From positions 1 to 64,000 of the forward strand of contig FWWN02000693.1 in assembly GCA_900175165.2 (NCBI GenBank): DNA of 64,000 nucleotides, written 5' to 3'. Below are positions 1-10,231 of the stretch, in pieces (position 1 is the stretch's first letter; each line of letters starts with the position of its first letter). The stretch is from Rhizomucor pusillus (taxonomy: Eukaryota; Mucoromycota; Mucoromycetes; Mucorales; Lichtheimiaceae). The notes beneath the pieces were generated by a model, which was not told where the DNA came from, searched no databases, and saw nothing but the letters and a program-made list of their open reading frames with translations. The translations under genes were made by a program, and so were the position numbers.

Positions 1-72
1 AATAGCAGCGATCATTTTGGACAGAGACTCTTGTTTTTCCATCAGGTCTACACGCGATTTCTCGTCGGTCAT
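1..72 (-). CDS. 5' end of an unidentified gene, clipped by the window edge
   Basis: An ATG on the minus strand at 72-70 opens a reading frame of 24 codons that runs off the left edge without a stop. The visible N-terminus is charged and hydrophilic (starts MTDEKSRVDLMEKQES), which would suit a small coiled-coil protein. Too little is present to name a family. It is divergent from the phosphofructokinase gene, with only about 170 bp between the two start codons, so the two probably share a bidirectional promoter. That this ATG is a real start is an inference from the open frame and the promoter-like position. Confidence 0.4.
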   Translation of the reverse strand, partial: MTDEKSRVDLMEKQESLSKMIAAI

Positions 73-242
73 CAAATTTAGTAATTGAAAGAGTTTAAAG
101 CATAGAAAATACTGTAGGCAGCAGCGAAAATGGACAAGGGTTCAGTGAGATAAGTGGCACACAGCACTCGCTCATTTAGGTAGACCCCTACGTAGCAAGC
201 TTTCTTTTTCTCTTTTCGCTTTTTTCCTGCATACGCAACCAC

Positions 243-3157
243 ATGTCAGCTCAAGGGTTTTCGCACATTGTATTACGTGCAAATACACCCGAGGCATTCG
301 AACAAACCGTTAGTTTTTATAAATCCATTGGATTCCAGACTCTTTTGGATGAAATCAAGCAAGAGAAGCCCACAAAGTCTGTGAGGGAGTATGATGACGA
401 ACACGACGATAAACCGCGCAGAACTTGGCTCAAACTCAAGAATACCGCTAATGGCATGAATATTGTTATCAAGATCGTCTTGGCCACGGCAGACTCGGTA
501 GAAGAGCAGGGACCTATCGAGTCTAATAGCGACGTTGACTGGAGTCTTACAGAAAGTGCTGTCGTGCTGCTTATAGGCGACCTGAATGGTACAAAGGAAA
601 AATTAACAAAATTGGGCATTGCCTTCCAAGATCATCAAAGCCGTGTGTACGCACACGATCCTCTTGGCAACATGATCCTTTTCTGCACAAAGCCGTCGTT
701 CCCTAGCCTGCTTACTAACACTCAGCAGCACCGTGAAGGCATGGCAACAGCCGTGCAGGAAGCAACACATCAAGAACAGGAACCTCGCAAGATCGCTGTG
801 CTGACTTCCGGCGGTGACGCTCCTGGAATGAATCCATGCGTACGCGGCGTTGTACGATACGGCATTTCTATGGGATGCGAAGTCTATGCCGTTTACGAGG
901 GCTATCAGGGTCTCGTCGATGGTGGCGATAGAATTCGCAAGATGGACTGGAAAAGCGTTCGAGGATGGATTCACATGGTAAGTAATCGATTGTTTTTACG
1001 AAATTTTGTATTCTCAAGCAATTGGATACGCAGGGTGGCACGTCGATCGGCACAGCAAGATGCAAAGAGTTTACTACCAGAGAAGGACGACTCAAGGCAG
1101 TAGAGAACCTGATCAGCAAAGGCATCGATTCCCTTATTGTCTGCGGCGGCGATGGCTCGCTCACAGGCGCTGATGTTTTTCGATCCGAATGGCCAAGTCT
1201 TGTAGAGGAGCTCGAAAGGACACAGCGCATATCCAAGGAGAAAGCAGAAAAACACAAACATCTGACTATTGTGGGGCTGGTTGGTTCTATCGACAACGAC
1301 ATGTCTAGCACGGATATTACCATCGGTGCATATACATCCTTGCATCGTATCTGCGAAAGCGTCGATTCTATCAATACGACAGCTCTTTCTCACCAGCGTG
1401 CTTTTGTTGTTGAAGTGATGGGGCGTCACTGTGGTTGGCTAGCTCTTATGGCTGGCATCGCTACTGGCGCAGACTTTGTTTTTATCCCGGAACGCCCGCC
1501 TTCAGAAGACTGGGAATCGCAGCTATGTGCAGTAACACAGCGGCATCGTCGGCTCGGCAAGCGCAAGACAGTCGTTATCGTTGCAGAAGGTGCTATCAAT
1601 GAATCACTTCAGCCGATCAAAGCCGAGAGCGTCAAAACCGTGCTTGCAGATCGTCTCGGACTCGACACTCGTGTAACAACATTGGGTCACGTCCAACGCG
1701 GTGGATCGCCCTGCGCAGCCGATCGTATCCTGGCCACCATCCAAAGCGTGGCGGCTGTCAAGGCTGTCTTGAGCGGCACTCCTGATACTCCCTCGCCGCT
1801 TATCGGCATGAGCAACAACCAAGTGACAGATAGACCTCTCATGAAAGCCGTGGATCTGACTCACCAAGTAGCAAACGCTATCGGCAAGAAAAATTTCGGT
1901 AGAGCCATGGAACTGCGTGATCCGCAGTTTGCAGAGGAGTACGAAGCATTCTCGGCGAGCACCATCCTCGACGACTGCACAGATGCTTTGCCTGAATATA
2001 AGCGACTGCGGATTGCCATTGTCCATGTAGGTGCACCAGCGGGCGGTATGAACGCCGCGACTCGCACCGCTGTTCGATATGCGCTTAATCGTGGACACAA
2101 GCCTTTGCTCGTTTACAATGGATTCTCCGGTCTTGTAAAAGGAACTATCATTGAAGCTACATGGATTGGCGTTGATGGATGGACGTCTCTTGGTGGATCA
2201 GAGCTCGGCACGAATCGACATGTTCCTGGAAAAGATGTTGATATGGGCATGGTTGCGTATCAAATCCAGCATAGCCAGATTCAGGCATTGATGATCATAG
2301 GCGGATTTGAAGCATTCTCGGCGCTGAATGAGCTCGATAAAGCCCGCGATAAGTACCCATCCCTCTGCATCCCGGTATGCCACCTTCCAGCCACGATATC
2401 AAACAATGTACCAGGAACAGATTACTCGCTGGGGTCTGATACTTCGTTGAACGCTATTGTCTCTGCATGCGATGCTATCGTTCAGTCTGCTCGCTCTTCT
2501 CGACGTCGTGTTTTTGTAGTAGAAGTACAAGGCGGCAAAAGCGGATACTTGGCTGTAGAAGCAGGATTGGCCTCGGGTGCCAATACGGTATACATACCAG
2601 AAGAAGGCATTTCCTTGTCACGCCTACAGTCTGATGTGAAACATTTGATGGCTCTCTACCTGGATGATGATACAGACAGGTCTGAGGGCCGTATTATCCT
2701 GCGTACTGAGACTGTGAGCGATACCTACACGACAAACGTGATTAGCAATATCTTGAAGGATGAAGGCCATCAACTCTTCGACTCGCGAACGGCTGTGCTC
2801 GGTCACGTCCAGCAAGGAGATACGCCATCTCCTCTAGATCGCATCCGTGCTACAAGACTGGCATTACCATGCATCCAGTTCTTGGAACTGCACACTTCTG
2901 GAGCTCTGGATGGCGCGTATAATCAGCACCAGCCCACGCCTATCGAGCTCACGCGCTGCAAAGAATCCGCCGCCGTAGTAGGCTTATCCGGCGCAAATGT
3001 TGTTTTTACTCCAGTGCAAGAGTTGCTATCGGTGACAGATGTATTGAACAGAGTCCCACGTAACAATTGGTGGTTCGAGCATCGACCGCTCGTGGACCTT
3101 TTGACCGGTCGAGGCATGTTTACACCCCAGGCTCAAAAACTATCTGCTAGCAAATAA
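243..3157 (+). CDS. 6-phosphofructokinase with N-terminal glyoxalase-like domain
   Basis: Catalyses ATP-dependent phosphorylation of fructose 6-phosphate, the committing step of glycolysis, in the cytosol. Exons 243-977 and 1034-3157 join in phase 0 to give about 952 residues, the usual size of fungal PFK subunits. Residues 1-160 form the glyoxalase/VOC-like extension known from fungal PFKs. Two PFK halves follow. The N-terminal half has [19 protein letters not shown], the catalytic Asp in SIDND, and MGRHCG. In the C-terminal half the equivalent of SIDND reads TISNN and MGR reads QGG, so it lacks the catalytic Asp and should be the allosteric half, as known for eukaryotic PFKs. The intron splits the sequence after GWIHM, just before the conserved [10 protein letters not shown] stretch. 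Confidence 0.95.
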
Positions 3158-3242
3158 TGGATCTACATGGTAGAAAGCAAAAAAAGAAAAAGAACAGATG
3201 ATAGATTTAATGTAGCTAAAGTTCTTACAGTCCCCATCTTGC

Positions 3243-5977
3243 TTAAGAATGCATATCGTTTTTCTTGGTATATAGATCGAAACCATAATCTAATACTTCG
3301 ATTCTGGTTTTCTCTTCATTGTCCTTGACAGCAGCGATGCACCGTCTCTCGTCAAAGGCAACTCGCCAGACACCAGAGACACCTTGAATGAGATCGTATT
3401 GGAACTTGCCGGTTTGGATATCCCACATTTTAACGCCACCTTCAGATCCAGAGATAACCTTTCGCTCGTCGTGCTGGAATGATGTAATAGCTCCTGCGTG
3501 TCCACGAAGGACGTGCATGTTTTCGCCATTATCTGGAGACCATACACGAAGTTTCTGATCAGCAGCTGCACTGACGAGGAAGTTGGGAGTAAGACCGATC
3601 AATCCCACAAGACTTGTGTGTCCTAAGGCGAACGATCAACACGCATTATTCTGTGATTGCATCAGATCTATTTGCTTACCCCGCAGGATATTTATGACAA
3701 GCTTCGTCTTGATATTGAAAATATGTATGGTCTGGTCCATACTACCGCTGATAACTTGATCTCGTTTAGCATCAATGACGACTGCGTATACTTTATCTAT
3801 GTGCGCGTTCCAGGTATACAATGGATCTCCTCCTCTGACAAGATCCCACAGACGGACTGATCGATCATAGCTTCCGCTGACCAATATGCGACCGCGAGCA
3901 TCGAGCGCTCGGACCGACTGGGTGTGCCCGCGCAAAGTATGGACATGATAGGCATCGTCTCGCGATGCCTCGGGATACCAATTTGAACCGTAAAGATTCA
4001 TATCAGGTTCGGTTGGATGCAGACCATATCTCTGCGCAATGGCCTGAAACATGGATGGTCCCTGAGCTGCCTCTTGGGAGAGCTGTCCTGTTCCTTCTGA
4101 TCGTTCTGCGTTGTTAACACGCGGTAAACGCCAAACACGCAATGTCGTGTCTCGTGAGCCGCTGACAATCATCGGCTCTTTCGGCTCCATGACTCCGTCC
4201 GCATTCTTGACTGGTTGCACAATTGTCAGGCATCGCACGGTGCTTGCATGGCCTCTGAGAATGTGAAGACATCTGCCAGTTTTCATGTCCCAAACCCGTA
4301 TCGTCCTGTCTGTTGATCCCGTCACAAGTGTATTGCCAACATATTGCAAAGCCCATACGCCGCCTTCGTGACCCTTGAGAACATGCTTCAATTCTCCCGT
4401 TTTGATATCGTAAATATTAACGCAGCAATCATCAGAGCCAGTGACAACTTTATCTTCGTCGAACTGAAGACAAGTAACCACGTGGTGAGTGTGTCCCGTT
4501 AACTGCATTCTTTGGCACCGGTTGGCTTTCCAGTTCAGATGCATGAGATGATGTCTCCGATATAAGATTTTGAGTGGTGTCTGGTATTCGACAACCTTGT
4601 CTTTATCTGCGGTTGCTGCTTCCTCCACAATGTGCTCCGATAGCAAATCCTCTTTTCTAACTTGGAAACCAGCGTCTTGCAGCTTTATATGCCAAAGCTG
4701 TTCGTCATAGTCGATGATTTTTTTCCACGTCAGACTCACCGCAGTTGCTCTGCAGAGCGTTCGGACATCGCAGAAAGAAAGGACGCGGCGAGCTAAATGT
4801 TGTGGGAGACGACCAATGATATCAGAACGTAAAGCCAACATGGCGGTCTCGTGTACGAATTGTAATGATTTCATGGATGATCGGCGAAGTAGGTGTAGCA
4901 AAAGGTAAGGTCGAATCTCACGAGGGAGTGCGGTGTATGTTTCAATGAGCTGATTTGGTATATTGGAGGGTGATGGTAATGCGGTTAGCGGCGATGCAAG
5001 CGGCATGGGCGCGTCCGATTCATCTGCCGCGATGTTTCTAGTGAGTGAGGTGGATATTGGTGACAAGGAAGGCGACGGTAAAGCCGAGCTGTTGTCGCCG
5101 TCCGTGTCCATGTCAGCGGCTGTGGGAAGCGGTGAAGAGTTGATATTGGGTGTAGTCGGCACATCGTAGCTGGTGGTTGGTAACGGAGAGGAGTCAGAAA
5201 AAGGTGGCATTCTACATTGTGAATACGTCTGGTTTATCGGTTGCTCTGCAGCTTCTTCATTACTTTGAAGAATTCTGGGTTCAGCTTTCGCCCTTTCCAC
5301 ACGCTTGGGATATCTATCAGCAGTATCCCAATCTTCTTCGCCGTGGAAATAAGATGCGGCACGTTTCCGCGGAGACACTTGGCCACCATGGACATTATTG
5401 AACTAGCAGACCAGTACAGCTTACGCATGAGTTAAATCTGTGACAAGGATATGTGTGGGACATGATCACTCACCACTGCGTCGGAGACTTCTTGCATCTT
5501 GTACCGAGTGCCACGGCTTGTGAAGCGTATTGTTCGCAAGTTGCCTGGAGTAGGTGTGCGGCCTAGGGGGTAGAAGGTGAGACCGTCGCTGGCATCTTGG
5601 GTATCAAACACGAGAGATGAGAGCGAGCTATTGGGTGCTTTGACATCTCTAGCGTCTTGTCTGGGCTGTGGACAGGCGTCAGTCAAGGCACAACTTGATC
5701 GGGCCGATGATCCTGGCTCTGTATCATTCAAACTATCGCCTATCAACGTTGAGGTCTGACGGGTGACCGACGGCGATGGTAGAGGTGATGTCAGTTGGAG
5801 TGCAGCAACAGAGGACTGATGGTTGCTGTCCATGTGCAGGTCGGTGGAATAACAGGTGTCTCCGGTTGGGCTTCCTTTGAAGGATCGACGCCCAATCAAT
5901 TTCTTGTACCAATTTTCATGCTCGCCAGAGCCGGTCCGCGAATGCCGCCCCTTCCGCTTTCTCTGTAAATCTCTCAT
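3243..5977 (-). CDS. Cdc4/FBW7-like F-box WD40 protein, SCF substrate receptor
   Basis: Probable SCF ubiquitin-ligase adaptor that recognises phosphodegrons. Three exons, 5977-5474, 5402-3680 and 3622-3243, join in frame to about 868 residues. The N-terminal 350 residues are Ser/Pro-rich and low in complexity. A helical segment (IETYTALPREIRPYLLLHLL) resembles the Cdc4 dimerisation region, then an F-box near residues 365-410 (RLPQHLARRVLSFCDV). Eight WD40 blades follow, from TGHTHHVVTCLQFD to the C-terminus. The blades HASTVRCLTI, VSGSRDTTLRVW and HTQSVRALDA carry arginines at positions matching the phosphate-contacting arginines of Cdc4/FBW7. The ATG at 5977 was chosen because the exon at 5402 opens without a start codon, directly after a splice acceptor. 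Met30-like proteins are the alternative, but the arginines favour Cdc4. Confidence 0.9.
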
Positions 5978-6401
5978 CGTTCACTTGCTCGCTTTGCCTT
6001 TGCTGCTTTGCATATAGCTGCCTAGAACGCTACATGTATCAGCTAGAAGGACGAAAATGCGTCAAGGCAAAATGCGTGTTGCAGCCGTTTTGACAACATA
6101 TAATCTTTGATAATAGAACAGTTCAAATTGTTTTACAGTTTAAGGAGCTCACGGAAACGGCTACAAAGATAGTCAAGACTGATCTTTTTTCCAGGCATTA
6201 ATTGCATGCTATACGAGGGAGTAAGCTATTGTACATATATAAATAATACTCAGCGTTGTTTTATTCTAAATGTTGCTAAATTATTGTTCCAACTTCGGCA
6301 ACCTGCGCATGCAGTCGATGTTGTTCCTGTCGTCGGAGCCAAGGCGTTTGGTTATCGGCGCCGAAAAATTGGAGGCTCATTTCTTTTGTTTTCTATCTTC
6401 A
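5978..6401. other. Divergent intergenic region, Cdc4-like / small coiled-coil gene
   Basis: These 424 bp separate the Cdc4-like gene (minus) from a small plus-strand gene. The stretch is A/T-rich from about 6100 to 6290, with TATATAAATAA near 6235-6245 about 160 bp upstream of the plus-strand ATG, which could be a TATA element. No conserved coding frame was seen. An upstream in-frame extension of the small gene to 6270 is open but has poor protein character. Confidence 0.4.
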
Positions 6402-6734
6402 ATGGACGGTGCCAAAGTCGGGTCCCTGGATGATGTCCCTGTAAACGTTGCCTTGGAGGCCTTGCAGGAACAAGTCAAAGAACTGCAGGAATTAGTAACC
6501 GCAGCGCCGCTGCCACCAGCTGCTCAACCATGTAGGGCAAAGATTATTGAAATTGGAGATAATGGTCCATAGATTGATTTATCAGTAGCAGCTGGAGAAA
6601 GCAGCGAAGAGGTTGCATCTCTAAAACAGCAGATTAAGGACCTGGAAACTCTGAACGCCAAAGCCGAATATCGCATCCAGATCCTGTTGCGTACGCTTGA
6701 GCAACGGGATAAGCTCCTCAATAACAGTAAATAA
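6402..6734 (+). CDS. Small coiled-coil protein, unknown
   Basis: Two exons, 6402-6531 and 6586-6734, join across a 54-nt GT...AG intron (acceptor TTTATCAG) to give 92 residues. I do not recognise the family. The N-terminal half (LEALQEQVKELQELV) and C-terminal half (SLKQQIKDLETLNAKAEYRI) are heptad-like amphipathic helices joined by a Pro/Ala linker. The C-terminus ILLRTLEQRDKLL looks conserved in character. Without splicing the frame is interrupted by TAG at 6570-6572, so the intron is needed for the full protein. A 78-nt intron starting at 6495 would also restore the frame and is the alternative. Likely a small soluble dimerising protein; no function is proposed. Confidence 0.6.
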
Positions 6735-6804
6735 ACCGACACCAAACGAAACTAAACCAGGCCAAATCACGACATACTCTTAATGGTTTATTTGTCGATA
6801 TATA

Positions 6805-8478
6805 TTACATGGTGAGCTCAATATCTTCCCCATCCAGGTGCTCTTCTTGATTAGGTTCCGAATCAGGTACATGTGCGGGAGCCGCCGTTTCGATCATGTT
6901 CAAATGCGTTGGTTGTTGATGATGCTGTGGACCGTGGTAGACATTGCTACCCATAGTTGCTGTCCAGGTATTAAAATAGTTCCTTAAATCGCGTACGCCT
7001 CTTCCAGAGAATACGCAAAAGACGTCGCGTTGCTGTTGTGTAAAGTCTTTTGGTGGAGTTCGCCGGAATTGCTGAAAGTCAGGTCTGAGAAAGGCACGCA
7101 CTTGAGTTAGACTGAGATGGGTCAGCTTTTCGCAAAAGTTGACAAGCTGGATTATAGCGGGTACGGTTAAGCGATCGCAGTAGCTAAGATGCACGCGTTC
7201 GAGAGAGTGGGCAATCCGTGGATGGCTTGTAAGCGCATATATGGACTGATCAGAGATGTTTACACATTTGACGAGTCCAATACGTTTCAGCTTGGGTAAA
7301 GTGGCTAGCTCGATGACTGCCCGATCAGTAAGCTGGCTGCAGCAGGCCAAATCGAGGTATCGGATACGGGTGCAGTGTCGAGCTAGCTGGATGATGGATT
7401 CGTCTGTGAGACGGATACAATGGCCAAGATGGAGATAATGCAGATAACGACCCAAGAGACATATAGCAAACACGCTTTCATCAGAGATGTTGGGGCATTT
7501 GTTCAGTACCAGATTGCGGATTTTGGGTGCAGCGTTGACAATGACTTTTACGGATGCGTCAGTGATGGATTGGACGTTCGTTAGATCCAGCAAGCGTAGC
7601 TGGTCGTAATATGGTATGTTATCGATCACAGGCTGCCTAGCCAGGATTGACATGGTAAATGCGTCGTCGTCGATGACGTTGCAGTGATTGACTCTAAACT
7701 CTCGAAGTTCGCCATTATTGCTAAAGACAGCCAACAACGCACTGTTCGTAATTTGTGTATTCATGAAATCGATTTCCAGCAACGCTGGACAATGCTGCGC
7801 AAGCGCAAAGGCTGACTGATCAGTTATCTTGACACAGTTGTTCAGTTTGATCTAAACAACAATCTTAGAAAGGAAATCATTACGTAGAAGAGCAAGTAAG
7901 TGCTTTACCCTTCTTAATCCGGGACACCGTCTCGCAAGCATCACGATGCTATCGTCCGTGACGCCTACAAAGGCTTGCTCCGTTTCTTTACACATGCTTA
8001 GATTCAGTCCTTGAAGGTTGGGGCATAACTGAGCAATATGTGTAATCGTTTTGTCTGTCACCTGAATGCAGTCGCTCAGGTCTATGGAAACCAATGTTCT
8101 GCGCTCCTTGTTTCCAAGAAAAGCTAATAATCCCTCGTCTGTCAGCTTGGAGCAGTTGGCAAGTGTTATGCGTTCAAGTCGTTCGCAGACGTCAAGACAA
8201 GCTAGATGCCTGTCGTCTACATCGCTCGCAAGCAAAGACAAGTTGATTCGGCGGATAAACTGCGTGTACGGGAAGGTCGTAGGTTTTGCTTGATGCAGAA
8301 TGTCGCAAAAGTTTAACCATGCTGAAGGTCTTACGATGTTTGGCTTGTACCAAAGCAGTTCCAAAGCATGCAAGCTCCAGGATTTGCAGCATAGTGCGGT
8401 GCTCAGCAGATCCGCTGGTTGCGTAAGGTATTTTAGAATGTGCAATATAAGTTCTGATGGTATACTTTGCGCAGACAT
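6805..8478 (-). CDS. Grr1-like F-box leucine-rich-repeat protein
   Basis: Probable SCF ubiquitin-ligase substrate receptor. Exons 8478-7909 and 7851-6805 join in phase 0 to about 538 residues. The F-box is at the very N-terminus (SIPSELILHILKYLTQPADL), followed by about a dozen cysteine-containing LRRs of the AMN1/Grr1 type (e.g. LERITLANCSKLTDEGL, IRYLDLACCSQLTDRAV). The last 100 residues include a conserved tail after the LRRs (FLRPDFQQFRRTPPKDF) and an acidic end. Yeast Grr1 is longer at both ends, so this is a compact version. The ATG at 8478 was preferred to the upstream TTG at 8490. Grr1 orthologues control glucose signalling and G1 cyclin turnover; the specific role here is inferred. 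Confidence 0.9.
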
Positions 8479-8648
8479 GAGGATTAACAAAAAAAAAGGG
8501 GAGAAGCAAAACTGAACGGCACAGGAAAAAAAAAAGCAAGGAGCCTCTTACTGTTCCGCCTCCCAAAGCAGGTGAGCAGGCAGGCAGAGCAATCAATGCC
8601 TAAAAGCACCAACATCGCGCACCGGTTCATTGCCAAAAAACTCCGCAT

Positions 8649-9668
8649 TCATTGCATTGCCTTTAGGATGGACGACATTTGCAAGCACTTTTTGCCCTCT
8701 TGATCTACAAGGGGCAGAGCATTCTCCAAAGTCATATCGCCTTGCCGTGTTCGCAGCAGCCCAGACATGTAGGCATAACATTGTAAATCGAGGCCCATAT
8801 CGTGCACTAGGCTACGCATGTAAGTCCCTCCACCGCACTCCACTTTGAACACTGCATGCGGCGGATTAAATTCCAGCAGCTCAAGCCGATGGATATGGAC
8901 GGGCCGTGGCTTGATCTCAACGGGCAGCGGTCTATTTTCGCGAGCATACTCATATAACCGCTTTCCTTGGACATGCAGTGCGGAGTACCTACACGTAAAT
9001 CTGCATAAGTGCTTATTTTTCAAGTAGGATAGACAAGCACACTTACAAAGGTGGTTTCTGTAATATTTCGCCACGGTATTTAGGTAGGATCGCTTCAATA
9101 GCTTCCCTCGACAAAGAAGCAGTCGGTGCAGTGTGTGTTATTTCGCCTTCTTCATCGTAAGTATCTGTTGCAGCACCGAATGTGGCGCGCACGTGATATT
9201 CCTTTGGTAGAAATAATATCATATGTAAATCATCATCCTCTTCCAGGATTGTACCTGCTGTAAGCGCTAGACAGACCTTTGTACAGCCAAGGAATCCATG
9301 TAGTTTCTTGCATCCTGTGCCGAGACCAATGACTTTACATTCTCGTTTGAGCTTGTACCCTCTCGGTATTGGATATTAGCACACTTACTCAGAACCCCCT
9401 CAGCCATAGGATCCTATCCGGTTTCCATTATTTTGGGCAATCAGTGCATTAATTCGGGGTATGTAGCGCCAGCGCACAATTTCCTTACAAGTGTCCCTCC
9501 ATGTCCAGTCTTTACACGATCCTTTCGTTGCAATCGTGTGTGCGATTTCGAAAGCTCACGCGAGACAAAGTTTTGCACGGCGTTGGTTGCCTCGCGCGAG
9601 GTCCAGCCTCGAGGTTTGTATAGGGCAAAGACACCATTGATCGCTTGTCGTAGTGACGCCGATGCCAT
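8649..9668 (-). CDS. tRNA pseudouridine-55 synthase, TruB/Pus4 family
   Basis: Isomerises U55 in the T-loop of tRNAs. Exon 1 (9668-9489) encodes KPRGWTSREATNAVQ and ends at TGHGGTL. A 25-nt exon (9413-9389) supplies DPMAEGVL with the catalytic Asp of the family motif GxLDPxAxGxL. Later exons encode IGLGTGCKKLHGFLG, EYHVRATFGAATDTYD and the C-terminal VECGGGTYMRSLVHDMG. Internal junctions between 9388 and 9000 are approximate. A 75-nt in-frame stretch with a GTCTGT donor, between HGFLGCTK and EYHVRATFG, is probably a further intron. The last intron (donor GTAAGT near 9045) joins KPPL to YSALHVQGKRLYEY. The ATG at 9668 fits, being 11 residues before the conserved GVFALYKP. Confidence 0.88.
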
Positions 9669-10231
9669 GATCGATCAACTTTGGAAAAGCAGCCACTAAG
9701 TTTGAATAACGCAAGAAATAAATTCGAGAGTCTGTTCTGCTAATTAGTCTACAATATTTGTAAAGGATATTGATTCGAGTGGGTAAACGTACAATTCTTC
9801 TTCTCAATACAATACACAGTTTATATTTGAAGGCAATGGTTGAATTTAGGCTGTGTAGAAATTTTGAACGACGGCATTGGTTTCATTATATCATTATATT
9901 ACGCCTCCTTTTGTTGCCATAATTTTGACTCCATCAGCAGAGCTTGTCTTGAGTACAGACACAGCCTAACTCTGCGAATTTGTCCTGAGCAAGGAACTGG
10001 ATCATTTGTTTCATAAACATAAATTACCGAGTAACAAATCTTCTATTAAGAGCACAAGCTAAAAGGAAAAAAAGCTTAAAGTTTATGCAGTTTTTATCAT
10101 GGATGGATGAGAAAAAAGATGCTCGGCATCTCTTTACTTTTACAAATGGAGAAACTAGCGAACGAATGAGGGAGGAGGAAGATATGAAAATGCGAGTAAA
10201 GAGATCATAGTACAATGCGGGAAGAAATAAA
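9669..10231. other. Intergenic region without recognised genes
   Basis: The 563 bp between two minus-strand genes hold the promoter of the pseudouridine synthase and the 3' region of the Kre9/Knh1-like gene. The sequence is A/T-rich (for example 9690-9900). The only open frames are short and lack protein character. No RNA gene or repeat was recognised. Confidence 0.4.
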
